Shown here: positions 1 through 11,514 of the stretch, in pieces
Position numbering within the stretch: position 1 is the first letter of the stretch
How the letters are laid out: each line of letters starts with the position of its first letter
Origin: Stomorhina lunata
Lineage: Eukaryota; Arthropoda; Insecta; Diptera; Rhiniidae
Assembly: GCA_933228675.1 (NCBI GenBank)
Contig: OW121742.1
Location: 18,652,877 to 18,716,876, forward strand
Reading direction: 5' to 3'
Length of the DNA: 64,000 nucleotides
Made by a program: the position numbers and the translations under genes
Notes under the pieces: model-generated
The model's database searches: none
What the model saw: the letters and a program-made list of their open reading frames with translations, nothing else
What the model was told of the DNA's origin: nothing

Positions 1-124
1 AAATGCGATAAACGTATCAAGAGTTACATATATGCCTATAAATTGATCATGTTAAAAAGAAAAATCTTGAAAAAAAATATTTTGACCGTCATAAAATTTG
101 AATTAAAGAGAAATTAATATAAGA

Positions 125-1995
125 ATACTTTGAAAAATTTCCTAAAAAACTAAGAAATTTTTGAAAAATTTCCTAAAATTTTTTTTAAAAATTTCCTATT
201 AAAATAAAAAATTTTTGAAAAATTTACTATAGAAATAAAAAATTTTTAAAAATTTCATATAACAATTGAAAATTTTTTAAAAATTTCCTATAAAAATAGA
301 AAAATTTTGAAAAATTTCCTATAGAAATAAGAAATTTTTTAAAAATTTCCTATAGAAATAAGAAATTTTTGAAAATTTTCCTATAAAAATAAGAAATTTT
401 TAAAAAATTTTCTATAAAAATAAAAAATTTTTCAAAAATTTCCTAAAAAAAATTTTAAAAATTTCCTTAACAATAAGAAATTTTTTAAAAATTTCCTATT
501 AAAATAAGAACATTTTTGAAAAATTTCCTATAAAAATAGAAAAATTTTGAAAAATTTCCTATAGAAATAAGAAATTTTTTAAAAATTTCCTATAGAAATA
601 AGTAATTTTTGAAAATTTTCCTATAAAAATAAGAAATTTTTGAAAAATTTTCTATAAAAATAAGAAATTTTTGAAAAATTTCCTGTAAAAATAAAAAAAT
701 GTTTGAAAAATGTTCTATAAAATTAAGAACTTTTTGAAATATTTCCTATAAAAATAGGAAATTTTTGAAATATTTCCTATAAAAATAGGAAATTTTTGAA
801 ATATTTCCTATAAAAATAGGAAATTTTTGAAAAATTTCCTATGAAAATAGGAAATTTTTGAAAAATTTCCTAAAAAAATAGGAAATTTTTGAAAAATTTC
901 CTGAAAAAAATAGGAAATTTTTGAAAAATTTCCAAAAAAATAGGAAATTTTTGAAAAATTTCCTGAAAAAATAGGAAATTTTTGAAAAATTTCCTAAAAA
1001 ATAGGAAATTTTTGAAAAATTTCCTAAAAAATAGGAAATTTTTGAAAAATTTCCTAAAAAAATAGGAAATTTTTGAAAAATTTCCTAAAAATATAGGAAA
1101 TTTTTGAAAAATTTCCTAAAAAAAATAGGAAATTTTTGAAAAAAATCCTAAAAAATAGGAAATTTTTTAAAAATTTCCTATCAAAATAGGAAATTTTTGA
1201 AAAGTTTCCTATAAAAATAGGAAATTTTTGAAAAGTTTCCTATAAAAATAGGAAATTTTTGAAAAATTTCCTATAAAAATAGGAAATTTTTGAAAAATTT
1301 CCTATAAAAATAGGAAATTTTTGAAAAATTTCCTATAAAAATAGGAAATTTTTGAAAAATTTCCTATGAAAATAGGAAATTTTTGAAAATTTTCCTATAA
1401 AAATAGGAAATTTTTGAAAAATTTCCCATAAAAATAGGAAATTTTTAAAAAAACTTCCTACAAAAATAGGAAATTTTTGAAAAATTTCCTGTAAAAATAG
1501 GAAGTTTTTGAAAAACTTCCTATAAAAATAGGAAATTTTTTTTTAAAATTTCCTATAAAAATAGGAAATTTTTTTTTAAAATTTCCTATAAAAATAGGAA
1601 ATTTTTTTTTAAAATTTCCTATAAAAATAGGAAATTTTTTTAAAAATTTCCTATAAAAATAGGAAATTTTTTTAAAAATTTCCTATAAAAATAGGAAATT
1701 TTTTGAAAAATTTCCTATAAAAAGAGGAAGTTTTTGAAAAATTTCCTATTAAAATAGGAAATTTTTGAAAAATTTCCTTTAAAAATAAGAATTTATGAAA
1801 AATTTCCTATAAAAAATAAGAAATTTTTGAAAAATGTCCTATAAAAATAAAAATAAGAATTTTTTGCAAATTTCCTATAAAAAAATAAGAAATTTTTGAA
1901 AAATTTCCTATCAAGAATAAGAATTTTTTGAAAAATTTCCTATCAACAATAAGAAATTTTTGAAAAATTTCCTCTCAATATTAGAAAAATTCCCA
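125..1995 (+). repeat. 31-bp palindromic satellite, array A1
   Basis: Tandem array with a period of about 31 bp. The unit is GGAAATTTTT, a single G, AAAAATTTCC, then the spacer TATAAAAATA. The two 10-bp halves are exact reverse complements, and CCTAT/ATAGG around the spacer form a second dyad, so the DNA is nearly continuously self-complementary. The first 700 bp are degenerate. The stretch from about 730 to 1790 is homogeneous, with spacer-length variants (CCTAAAAAATAGG) at 880-1160 and a T-run variant repeated at 1530-1680. The central G and A-rich spacer define the '+' orientation used for this family here. No gene content is seen. Confidence 0.96.
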
Positions 1996-3107
1996 TAAAA
2001 ATATTTTTGTTTTAATTTCCTATAACTGCAATGGGGTTTGAATATGAAATGTAAGAAAATTCAATTTTTTAACCTTTAGTTGATGATTTAATAAAACATT
2101 GATTTTGACTAAATAATTTATATATCTAAAATGTCATCTAAAATGATTTTATCAAAGCATCTTTAAAATGTACATTTCCCCATCATTTGAGAAATTTTAT
2201 ATTTTTTCAAAAAAAATTAGCATAATTAAATATTGATTCAAGATAAAAGAGTCAATCATATGTTAAGTATAAGTTACAGGTATGTATTTATTTATTCTAT
2301 TCAACCCTTTTCTATGCGATATCATCAATGAACATTTGACGTTTTTGAATTCATTATTGACTTATTGATCCATGTAACTTTAGATGAGTAAATATTTTGA
2401 ATAGTAAACTAACCCCCACTTCATCGTTGAAAGCAAGCAAACCTCCCTCCCTCGATCAATGAGACATATAAAAGTCTAAAATGCGTTGAAATAGAGCAGA
2501 AAATTAAAAAACTGAAAAAAATCTATTGTTTTACTTTCCCAGCGCATAACATGACACGGAAGACACGGTAAATGTGTAAATAGGGAAAAAGCAGAAAATG
2601 TGGAAAATATCATAAAATAGAGTGACAAAAAATTATATGGAAATGGTTGAATAAAAAAATTACAAAAAAAAACTATAGTCGGCATAATGCACTATATACA
2701 TATATTTACATTTTTCTATGTTTAACTTCTAATATAAATGTCCGTCCATTCGTCTGGTTTAATATAATAGAATATAACTTTAGAACATTAGTACGAGAAA
2801 TGAGTGAATGACTGACTGTTGTCAATCTACAATGAATGTATAATTTTAAATGTTTACCCATATTTAAGATTGACTGACTTTTCGACTGACGAATGACAAT
2901 AATGACTTTGTTCTCTTATTGTAATGGATTTTATTTGCTTGAATGAAAACCATAAACTATTTTTTACGCATTTCTATTTGCTCTAAAAACTGAATCAAAT
3001 AGACAAAAATACTAGTACAAAGTAGGGTAAATGCCCCTAACACAAGTCACTGATTATCTACAGTGGGTGTCATAAAAATGTAACACAATTTTATAACTTC
3101 CGGAACT
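1996..3107. other. unique A+T-rich spacer, nothing recognised
   Basis: Non-repetitive A+T-rich sequence between arrays A1 and B. It has no convincing open frame, RNA gene or mobile element. A short 'gtccgtccattcgtctgg' at about 2740 resembles the reverse complement of the GACGGACA tail found in fly interspersed repeats, but it is too short to call. Confidence 0.6.
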
Positions 3108-3114
3108 GTAAAGG

Positions 3115-4965
3115 TTTCAAATTTTTTAAGTACGTAAAGTTTTTGTAAAGAAAACTTTGAGGAATTTAAGTTTTTTAATAGAAAAAAATGAGGACCTTAA
3201 GTTTTTCTAAACAAAAAGTTGACGACGTTAAATTTTTCTAGAGAAAAAGTTGATGACGCTTTGTTTTTCTCTAGAGAAAAAGTTGAGGAAGATAAGTTTT
3301 TCTAGAGAAAAAGTTGAGAAAGTTAAGTTTTTCTAGAGAAAATGTTGAGGACGTTAAGTTTTTTAGAGAAAAAGTTGAGGATGTTAAGTTTTTCTATAGA
3401 AAAAGTTGAGGACGTTATGTTTTTCTAGAGAAAGAGTTGAGGACGTTAAGTTTTTCCATAGAAAAAGTTGAGGACGTTAAGTTTTTCTATAGAAAAAGTT
3501 GAGGACGTTAAGTTTTTCTATAGAAAAAGTTGAGGACGTTAAGTTTTTCTATAGAAAAAGTTGAGGACGTTAAGTTTTTCTATAGAAAAAGTTAAGGACG
3601 TTAAGTTTTTCTAGAGAAAAAGTTGAGGACGTTAAGTTTTTCTAGAGAAAAAGTTAAGGACGTTAAGTTTTTCTAGAGAAAAAGTTGAGTACGTTAAGTT
3701 TTTCTATAGAAAAAGTTGAGGACGTTAAGTTTTTCTAGAGAAAAAGTTGAGTACGTTAAGTTTTTCTATAGAAAAAGTTGAGGACGTTAAGTTTTTCTAG
3801 AGAAAAAGTTGAGTACGTTAAGTTTTTCTATAGAAAAAGTTGAGGACGTTAAGTTTTTCTAGAGAAAAAGTTAAGGACGTTAAGTTTTTCTATAGAAAAA
3901 GTTGAGGACGTTAAGTTTTTCTATAGAAAAATTTGAGAACATTAAGTTTTTCTAGAGCAAAAGTTGAGGACGTTAAGTTTTTCTATAGAAAAAGTTGAGG
4001 ACGTTAAGTTTTTTTATAGAAAAAGTTGAGGACGTTAAGTTTTTCTATAGAAAAAGTTGAGGACGTTAAGTTTTTCTATAGAAAAAGTTGAGGACGTTAA
4101 GTTTTTCTATAGAAAAAGTTGAGGGCGTTAAGTTTTTCTATAGAAAAAGTTGAGGACGTTAAGTTTTTCTATAGAAAAAGTTGAGGACGTTAAGTTTTTC
4201 TATAGAAAAAGTTGAGGACGTTAAGTTTTTCTATAGAAAAAGTTGAGGACGTTAAGTTTTTCTATAGAAAAAGTTGAGGACGTTAAGTTTTTCTATAGAA
4301 AAAGTTGAGGACGTTAAGTTTTTCTATAGAAAAAGTTGAGGACGTTAAGTTTTTCTATAGAAAAAGTTGAGGACGTTAAGTTTTTCTATAGAAAAAGTTG
4401 AGGACGTTTGGTTTTTCTATAGAAAAAGTTGAGGACGTTAAGTTTTTCTATAGAAAAAGTTGAGGACGTTAAGTTTTTCTATAGAAAAAGTTGAGGACGT
4501 TAAGTTTTTCTATAGAAAAAGTTGAGGACGTTAAGTTTTTCTATAGAAAAAGTTAAGGACGTTAAGTTTTTCCATAGAAAAAGTTGAGGACGTTAAGTTT
4601 TTCTATAGAAAAAGTTGAGTACGTAAAGTTTTTCTATAGAAAAAGTTGAGGACGTTAAGTTTTTCTATAGAAAAAGTTGAGGACGTTAAGTTTTTCTATA
4701 GAAAAAGTTGAGGACGTTAAGTTTTTCTATAGAAAAAGTTGAGGGCGTTAAGTTTTTCTATAGAAAAAGTTGAGGGAGTTAAGTTTTTCTATAGAAAAAG
4801 TTGAGGGAGTTAAGTTTTTCTATAGAAAAAGTTGAGGGAGTTAAGTTTTTCTATAGAAAAAGTTGAGGACCTTAAGTTTTTCTTTAGAAAACTTTGAGGA
4901 CCTTAAGTTTTTCTTTAGGAAACGTTGAAGACCTTAAGTTTTTCTTTAGAAAAAGTTGAGGATGA
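3115..4965 (+). repeat. 31-bp minisatellite B (GTTGAGGACGTTAAG type)
   Basis: About 60 tandem units of 31 bp. Each has the perfect palindrome TTTTTCTATAGAAAAA followed by GTTGAGGACGTTAAG. The left edge (3115-3420) is degenerate and the core is almost uniform. Between about 3670 and 3860 two unit types alternate (CTAGAG with GAGTACG, and CTATAG with GAGGACG), giving a 62-bp dimer repeated three times. Near the right edge a GAGGGAGTT variant appears in consecutive units (4760-4850). The palindromic half resembles the core of the 28-30-bp minisatellites further on; the second half is private to this array. Confidence 0.96.
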
Positions 4966-6205
4966 TAAATTGTATTTAATTTAATAGAAAAAGTTAATTT
5001 TTATCGAATTCCACAGGAAACAGATAGAAAATAGTTAAAATTCGCCAGAGATTTTTCTAATTCGTACATAAACTCGATTTTTAAAAATTTTGTATATGGG
5101 AATACAAAAGTTCCCTTTTATCAAAAATTATAAGAAATAGAGTCAAAATAGGTTATTCGTACTAAAAATCGTTGTTTTTGTATTTCGTACCAAAACTATA
5201 AAATTGTTCTTTTCATGTTTTTTTAATTTTTTCTGTTTTTGTTAAAGTTTCCGGTTACATTAACTAAATGTAGCTTTTAACATACTTTTGTCTCATATTT
5301 GTTTATTGTTCTTAATTTCTGTAAATAAAACAAAAAAAGAAACTTAATAATCATCAATAAATTAGTGAAGCTTGAAATTGGAAAAACTTTAGAGATTTTA
5401 TTTGAAAAATTTGTCAATGGTCACTATGAGCCTAAAAAGGTGAATTAATGTTAATGGCCATTTTCAAATAAAATTCAAATCCGGTTAACAAATGTTTGAT
5501 TTTTGAATTGAATTCATTGATTTTTGATGGAAAATAAAAGTGATCATATAATTTTTTTCAAATAAAACTTTTTTAACGGAAATGGAGGAATGTTAGTGAT
5601 TATAAAGCTTTTTAATTGATTTTGTTTTTAGTTTAAAACTTTTTAGTTTTTAGGTCATGTAAGATAATTTGGAAATTTTTATAATTTTCTTTTTAAACTT
5701 TAAATTTTCTAGTTTATAATTTATTTCAAATTATCTAAATTTTTCTTTAAAAAATCACTTATTACATAACTTTCAATCCTCTAACATTTTCAATTTCATC
5801 ATTTAATTCCCTAAAAAGAAAACTAAAATCAATTAAAATTATTTTCTGTTTTTAATGACATTTTAATGCGTGAAATTTGGATTAATCATTCAACTGTTAG
5901 AATTTATCAATGACAAATTATAAAGAAAAAAATACAAAAATAAATTGAAAAATGAAATCTCCTCAAATATAAATAAAATTTACTTTGAAAAGGTTAAAAC
6001 AATAAACCTCAAAGATCATGAAAATAAACAGAATAAAAAAAAATAACATAAAATGATCAGTAGCAGTCACACGGATGCAGTGACATTAATAACATCTACA
6101 GGTACAGATTCACAGTTACATTGACACTTGGAAGACCGGGTGGGAAAAGATACGAGTTCGAGACACTCAAACAGGTAGGAAATTAAAATTATTCCAAAAA
6201 AAATT
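4966..6205. other. unique A+T-rich spacer, nothing recognised
   Basis: A+T-rich sequence without tandem order. Short frames in it contain no recognisable domain and their composition matches the surroundings. Confidence 0.6.
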
Positions 6206-6410
6206 TTACAAGTTTTTCTATAAAAAAAATTGTAGAGGACAAGTTTTTCTACAGAAAACTGATACATGTAAGTAAACAATAAATTTTCGAAAAGGAAGTC
6301 TGCTGGTCAAAAAGTTTTTCTATAAAAGTTGAAGATAACTTTTTTCTATAGAAAAAGGTCGACAGAATTTAAAATGTTCAAAGATAAGCTTTTATATAGA
6401 AAACTGGTGG
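6206..6410 (+). repeat. degenerate relics of minisatellite B
   Basis: At least five scattered copies of AAGTTTTTCTATA(G)AAAA separated by unrelated bases (for example about 6210, 6242, 6310, 6340 and 6395), some with GAGGAC or GAAGAT after them. They lie 1.2 kb beyond the present end of array B. This suggests either that the array once reached further or that units were seeded separately. Confidence 0.6.
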
Positions 6411-6639
6411 GTGAATAAAACTGTGGTCAAAAATTCGATTTTACTACTTTTTATTATAAAAATTTTAATTTGAAGTGAAACTTAATAATTTTCCCACTGG
6501 GCGTTAATTTTATACAGATGGTCACGTACATATGTACTCAAGATACAAAGTAGCTACCAAAACAGTCAATCATTTTCAATCGATTAGTTGAATTATTTTC
6601 AGTAATTTTTCATTTCTGCTGATAGTTTGGTACCCTATC

Positions 6640-6790
6640 ACCAGCAATATATTAAGATTTTACAAAAATATACAACTATGCAAAGAAAGTCGCCTTTAGA
6701 AGGTGATCCATCTAAACTTACCATTAAAAGGAACTATTTTTTTATGGCGCTACTATGCTTTCACAGACGGACAGACGGACAGACGGACAC
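6640..6790 (+). repeat. fly interspersed repeat, copy 1 (3' end with GACGGACA tail)
   Basis: The 3' part of a copy ends in three direct GACGGACA units (about 6763-6788). I recognise the tail as typical of a repeat common in brachyceran fly genomes. An 89-residue open frame crosses this stretch and is not a gene. The call rests on memory of the family and has not been checked by a search. Confidence 0.5.
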
Positions 6791-6834
6791 AAACCCCCTA
6801 TCTTTTTGGTACTTTTGCTTTACTTTTCGTAAGT

Positions 6835-7245
6835 TTTTATATGGGAGCTATGGTCAAATGGTGACCGATTGTGACAAAATTGTGCGCACTGGATAGCATT
6901 AATATAAGACTTCTATGTACTAAATTAAGTGGCCATATATATTGTAGTTTATTTGCATTAAAGTGTATTTTCTGTGGAATTTAGGTTGTTTTCGTAAGAT
7001 TTTAATGAAATTTCATATGCTAAATAATGATCATGTTCAACTTCTCTATGCAAAATTTTATCATCATAGCTGTCATAATTTGTCATTTAATAGCAAATAA
7101 GCGATTAGCCTAGGCGAGGTTATACGGGGGCTATGGTCAAATTTGAACCGATTTTGCCCCGTTTCAATATTTTAACAGAAATGAAGAATACATTTGCCAA
7201 GTTTCAGTGACCTAACTCTTTTCGTTTAGCGTTATGGTGCTATCA
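6835..7245 (+). repeat. fly interspersed repeat, copies 2 and 3
   Basis: Two bodies begin with closely similar words: 'tatatgggagctatggtcaa' (6838) followed by 'gaccgatt', and 'tatacgggggctatggtcaa' (about 7120) followed by 'gaaccgatt'. The second continues through 'gccaagtttcagtgac' into 'ggtgctatcaacagacag', the usual order in the fly family. The tail of the last body runs directly into the (CAGA)n tract, so this repeat is the likely source of that tract. No coding capacity is seen. Confidence 0.6.
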
Positions 7246-8003
<758 letters not shown>

Positions 8004-8713
8004 ATCGCTCAATAGTCTTACAATTTTATAAGGATTTTGGTTTTTGATTAAATTACGAATCTATCAATAGTACTGTGGGCTCTACAGTAGACCAAAGTTG
8101 CCCACCTCGGGTTTGTGAATTAGGAAAAAAAATAGGAAAAATATGCCAACTATACTACTTTTTTACTTACAGCTTAAGAGATATTTGACTCCAAACATTT
8201 TTTTGACTTCTGATCTTTTCTTTGCTTACAAATCTTTTTTGGTAAGACGGAAATTAAAAAAAAAAAAAAAATACTGTAAGATTGCTGATAAATTTCTAAA
8301 TGAACCAAAAGAAAAAAGTTTTAATTAGGAAAACTTTATAACTCAGAAACATTCTTCAAAGTTTGTGTACCGAAAAAATTCTAAAAAATTACATTTTTTT
8401 CACAAATCTATATTTTTGAAAATTTTTCAAAAGACTTAATATTTTGTCAATACTTTCTAGAAGATTAGGCTTCAGATATGCGTTTAAAATATATATATAT
8501 ATTTTTAATTTTGGTCAAGTACCCTACAGCCAGCGGTGGTCGAAAATCAGACAATTTCAGACAAAATTTAAGTTTTTGTGTCTGTAAAAAAAATTGATTA
8601 TGGATATCAAAACTTTTTTTAATTAAATTGTATGGAGGATAATGTTATGAAGGTCTTTGCAAAATCGTAATAGGGTTCGGCTTTAAATGAGTCACACGGC
8701 TAATTTAAAAAAA
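8004..8713. other. unique spacer, nothing recognised
   Basis: A+T-rich sequence with a short higher-complexity patch ('gtgggctctacagtagacc', about 8075). No feature could be supported. Confidence 0.55.
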
Positions 8714-9228
8714 AAAACTCAAATTTTCGAATATATTAATTAAAATCTCGGAACTCTTTGTGAAATTCATATGTCTGAATTTCTTGTATATTGGTCTATA
8801 CTGTGTCTAAAAATGGTTATTATACCTTGTTTAGTTTTAGAGATTTTTGCGATAAAGTTAAAAAGTAATATTAAAAATTAGATAAATTTATTACAAAAAG
8901 TGTTCTGTTCGGTATTCAAAAATGTTCATTCAAATTTCAGAACTCATTCTGAAATTCATAATTCTCAATTTCTAATTTATTGGTCTATTTTGTGTTCAAA
9001 AATGATCCTAATACCTTGTTCAGTTTTAGAAATTTTTGCGATAAAATTAAAAAGTAATGTTAAAAAATTACATAAATTCATTACAAAAAGTGTTCTGTTC
9101 TGTATTCAAAAATGTTCATTCAAATTTCAGAACTCATTCTAAAATTTATATTTCTGAATTTCTAATTTATTGGTCTATACTTTGTTCAAAAAAGATCCTA
9201 ATACCTTGTTCAGTTTTAAAAAATTATG
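8714..9228 (+). repeat. about 190-bp tandem repeat, 2.7 copies
   Basis: Three successive copies carry the words 'gaactc', 'gaaattcat', 'ttggtctat', 'ataccttgtt' and 'gtgttctgttc' in the same order. Anchor pairs are 8751/8940/9130 for the first word and 8901/9091 for the last, giving a period of 189-190 bp. Copy 1 is the most diverged; copies 2 and 3 are very close. It differs in period and content from the 28-31-bp arrays. Open frames of 80-92 residues follow the repeat and are not considered genes. Confidence 0.85.
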
Positions 9229-10411
9229 TAAATTTATTGTTGTTGCACTTTTTTGACAAATGTCTTATATTATTTTATAAATTGTCAAAAAAATTTAATC
9301 TCACTAAAACGTATATAAAATTCCCTTTCTATTGATGTATAATATGCCTGCCTTATCTTATTCTTTTAAAGTTCTACCGAAAAATGTTTGTGTATAATTT
9401 AATGAAATTCTACATGAGTAGTAAAATATGTACGAAATTCTAAATACAAATTTGGTTTCATACTCCGACTCAAGCTTTGATCTTATATTCTGATTAAAGC
9501 TTTTATATTCAGACCATAATTCTTATGCTTAATCTTAACTACATGTAATTCTCATTCTCGGACTTATAATATTTCGATATATTCCAAACGAAATGTCTCA
9601 TAGTCGGGCAGTAGACTTTAGCTACGACTTGATGTCAGACCTGTCCAAAAACGGATACATTAATACTTGTATATGTGGTAAAGAGCTTTGTAAGCTCTTG
9701 CGATCAGTGTTGCCAGATTTACATTATTCTTCATAATATCGGGCAAAAAATTATAATCTGGTGGCACTAACTTTGAAAAGACCACTGACTTTGCAAAGAC
9801 AATTTTACGTAAGTGTAAGTAGGACAAACATAGTTACGTCTCGCTACATAGTGTGTCGGTGTGAAAGTTTAAAAGCTCTTCTGTAAAAGTTCGCACATTG
9901 CACTGTAAATCTGGGCGGCTCCACTTTATGTCGACTTAAGTCTTATGGCTTATACATCTTCTCATTATACTGATATAACATTTATATATAAAATTATATA
10001 GTAAATTTAGACCCCGATTATAGTCCCACGCACCGACTCCGTTTAAAGTAGTATCCTACTACAGTAAAAGTGACCTTTACGCTACTTTTCATTATTTGTT
10101 TTAAAATAAAAACCGTGAAGATTAAACATCCTCAAACAAAGTATATCAAGAGACAAAAACCGCTCGATTCTCCAAGTACTTTATACCGAAGATTTAAAGT
10201 TTGAAACTTTTGGTAGTTGAACGCTACAAGTAAATAATTCTGATATAAATTTGACTTTGTTTGAGTGTGATCCTCAATGTGTTAGTGTTCCTAAATCTTA
10301 TGATTGTCGTCAAGATGACGCCTTTTATATTTGTCTCTGCGGTTAAACAATACAAAAAATCAAAGAAAGAAACAAATAAATCCCAGAATATAAAAATATA
10401 TTACCCCGAGT
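9229..10411. other. unique island of higher complexity, no gene identified
   Basis: Less A+T-rich than most of the window. It contains 'cagtgttgccagattt' (about 9705), mirrored by 'aatctggtggcac' (about 9757); this imperfect inverted pair resembles fly transposon ends but no full element can be traced. No open frame of note and no RNA gene. Confidence 0.45.
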
Positions 10412-10450
10412 ACCAACAACTGTAGCTGTTTTCTTGTGACAGTTGTTGGT
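10412..10450. repeat. 12-bp perfect inverted repeat (hairpin)
   Basis: Arms ACCAACAACTGT (10,412-10,423) and ACAGTTGTTGGT (10,439-10,450) are exact reverse complements around a 15-base loop. The hairpin lies about 130 bp upstream of a candidate transcription start. No T-run follows to suggest a terminator. Function unknown. Confidence 0.7.
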
Positions 10451-10582
10451 TTTCTTTAATGTTGTTGTTGTTGCTGCTGTTCTGATATTGCAGTTAAATA
10501 TTTAGCATTTGCCCAACAGCAGCCTTCGGTACCTTCGGCGACTACAGCATCAATGGAGTGACTTCAATCAGTTAAGTCCAAC

Positions 10583-10616
10583 TCAGTTAGACAGTCAAGC
10601 ATATAGCCTCGAGTTA
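10583..10616 (+). promoter_or_regulatory. candidate TATA-less core promoter (Inr + DPE)
   Basis: TCAGTT at 10,583-10,588 matches the insect initiator TCAKTY, which puts +1 at A10,585. AGTTA at 10,612-10,616 falls exactly at +28 to +32 and matches the downstream promoter element RGWYV. No TATA box lies at -30, as expected for DPE promoters. The surrounding 10,490-10,650 is among the most complex sequence in the window and could be a 5' untranslated exon. Both motifs are degenerate, and a chance match in 64 kb is likely enough that this stays tentative. No coding exon was found downstream. Confidence 0.35.
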
Positions 10617-10619
10617 ATA

Positions 10620-11514
10620 AGTCATTTATTTGACGAGGCAGAACGGAAAAGGATTTTGAAAATTTATTTATTGAAATAAATTTTCAAAAAAAATAATGGT
10701 GGTGTAGGGTATTATTACTATTATTAATTAATTTCTTTGTTTATTATAACAATTTTGAAAATATTAAATTTTATATAAGTTTTAAATTTATCTGACTTTT
10801 TCGCCTGACCTCTTATATTTTTCTTACACATACAGTAGTTGTTAAAAAAAGTCCCAAAAACAAACATCAAAGTGTGACAGTATATGAGCGAGACAGAGGC
10901 AGCCAAAAGAGATAACAAAAATTGGTTTCTCTCTACTTATTGTTGTGATCAATCACGAGCAACTCATCTGTCATTTACTTAATGGTGATCATTATTTATA
11001 AAATTTACTTGATTTTTGTTTCATTCTTGTCAAATATTCGATTATTGTTGTGGTTGTACTTTAAAGTTATTGCTGTTGTTGTTGTTTTCGATCTAAATAA
11101 TCTTCGAAAAGTGGTCAATAATATTTCGGTTATTGTTTCTGATTTGTTTTAAATCTCCTATTTTAATGACAAATTAGCTTTGAAAAAATATTTGAAATAT
11201 ATTTTAATGATTAATTAGTGTCAAAAGTAGCAAAGAAAAGGTAAAACCAAATACAAACATCGATATTACGCGACTACTGAATTTTTTTTTAAAAAGATCA
11301 CGTATTTAGTGCTAGATGGTGTCTGAAGTTTACCCGAAGGCCTTCAACGAAATGTCTTTATTTTAAAGATCATCTAATTGTTAAAACAGAAGTAACAAAT
11401 TAATGCTACCTAACTCTGATAGAGTATTAGGGTGTAAGATGGAAGAAAACTGCTATTAAAAAAAATTAGTTTGATTTGAAAAAATTTGTTAAATCTGAAG
11501 AAATTTTGTAAAAT
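10620..11514. other. unique spacer, nothing firm
   Basis: A+T-rich sequence downstream of the candidate promoter. 'AAAGGTAAAA' at about 11,237 could be a splice donor, but no exon could be supported. Confidence 0.45.

Noticed and set aside
8460..8510. TATA boxes and similar promoter words in the A+T-rich spacers
   Set aside because: TATATA-type words occur everywhere at this base composition and carry no weight without an initiator or transcript data.
9700..9775. Short transposon with 'cagtgttgccagattt' terminal repeats
   Set aside because: The inverted pair is imperfect and only about 60 bp apart. No target duplication or longer element was visible.
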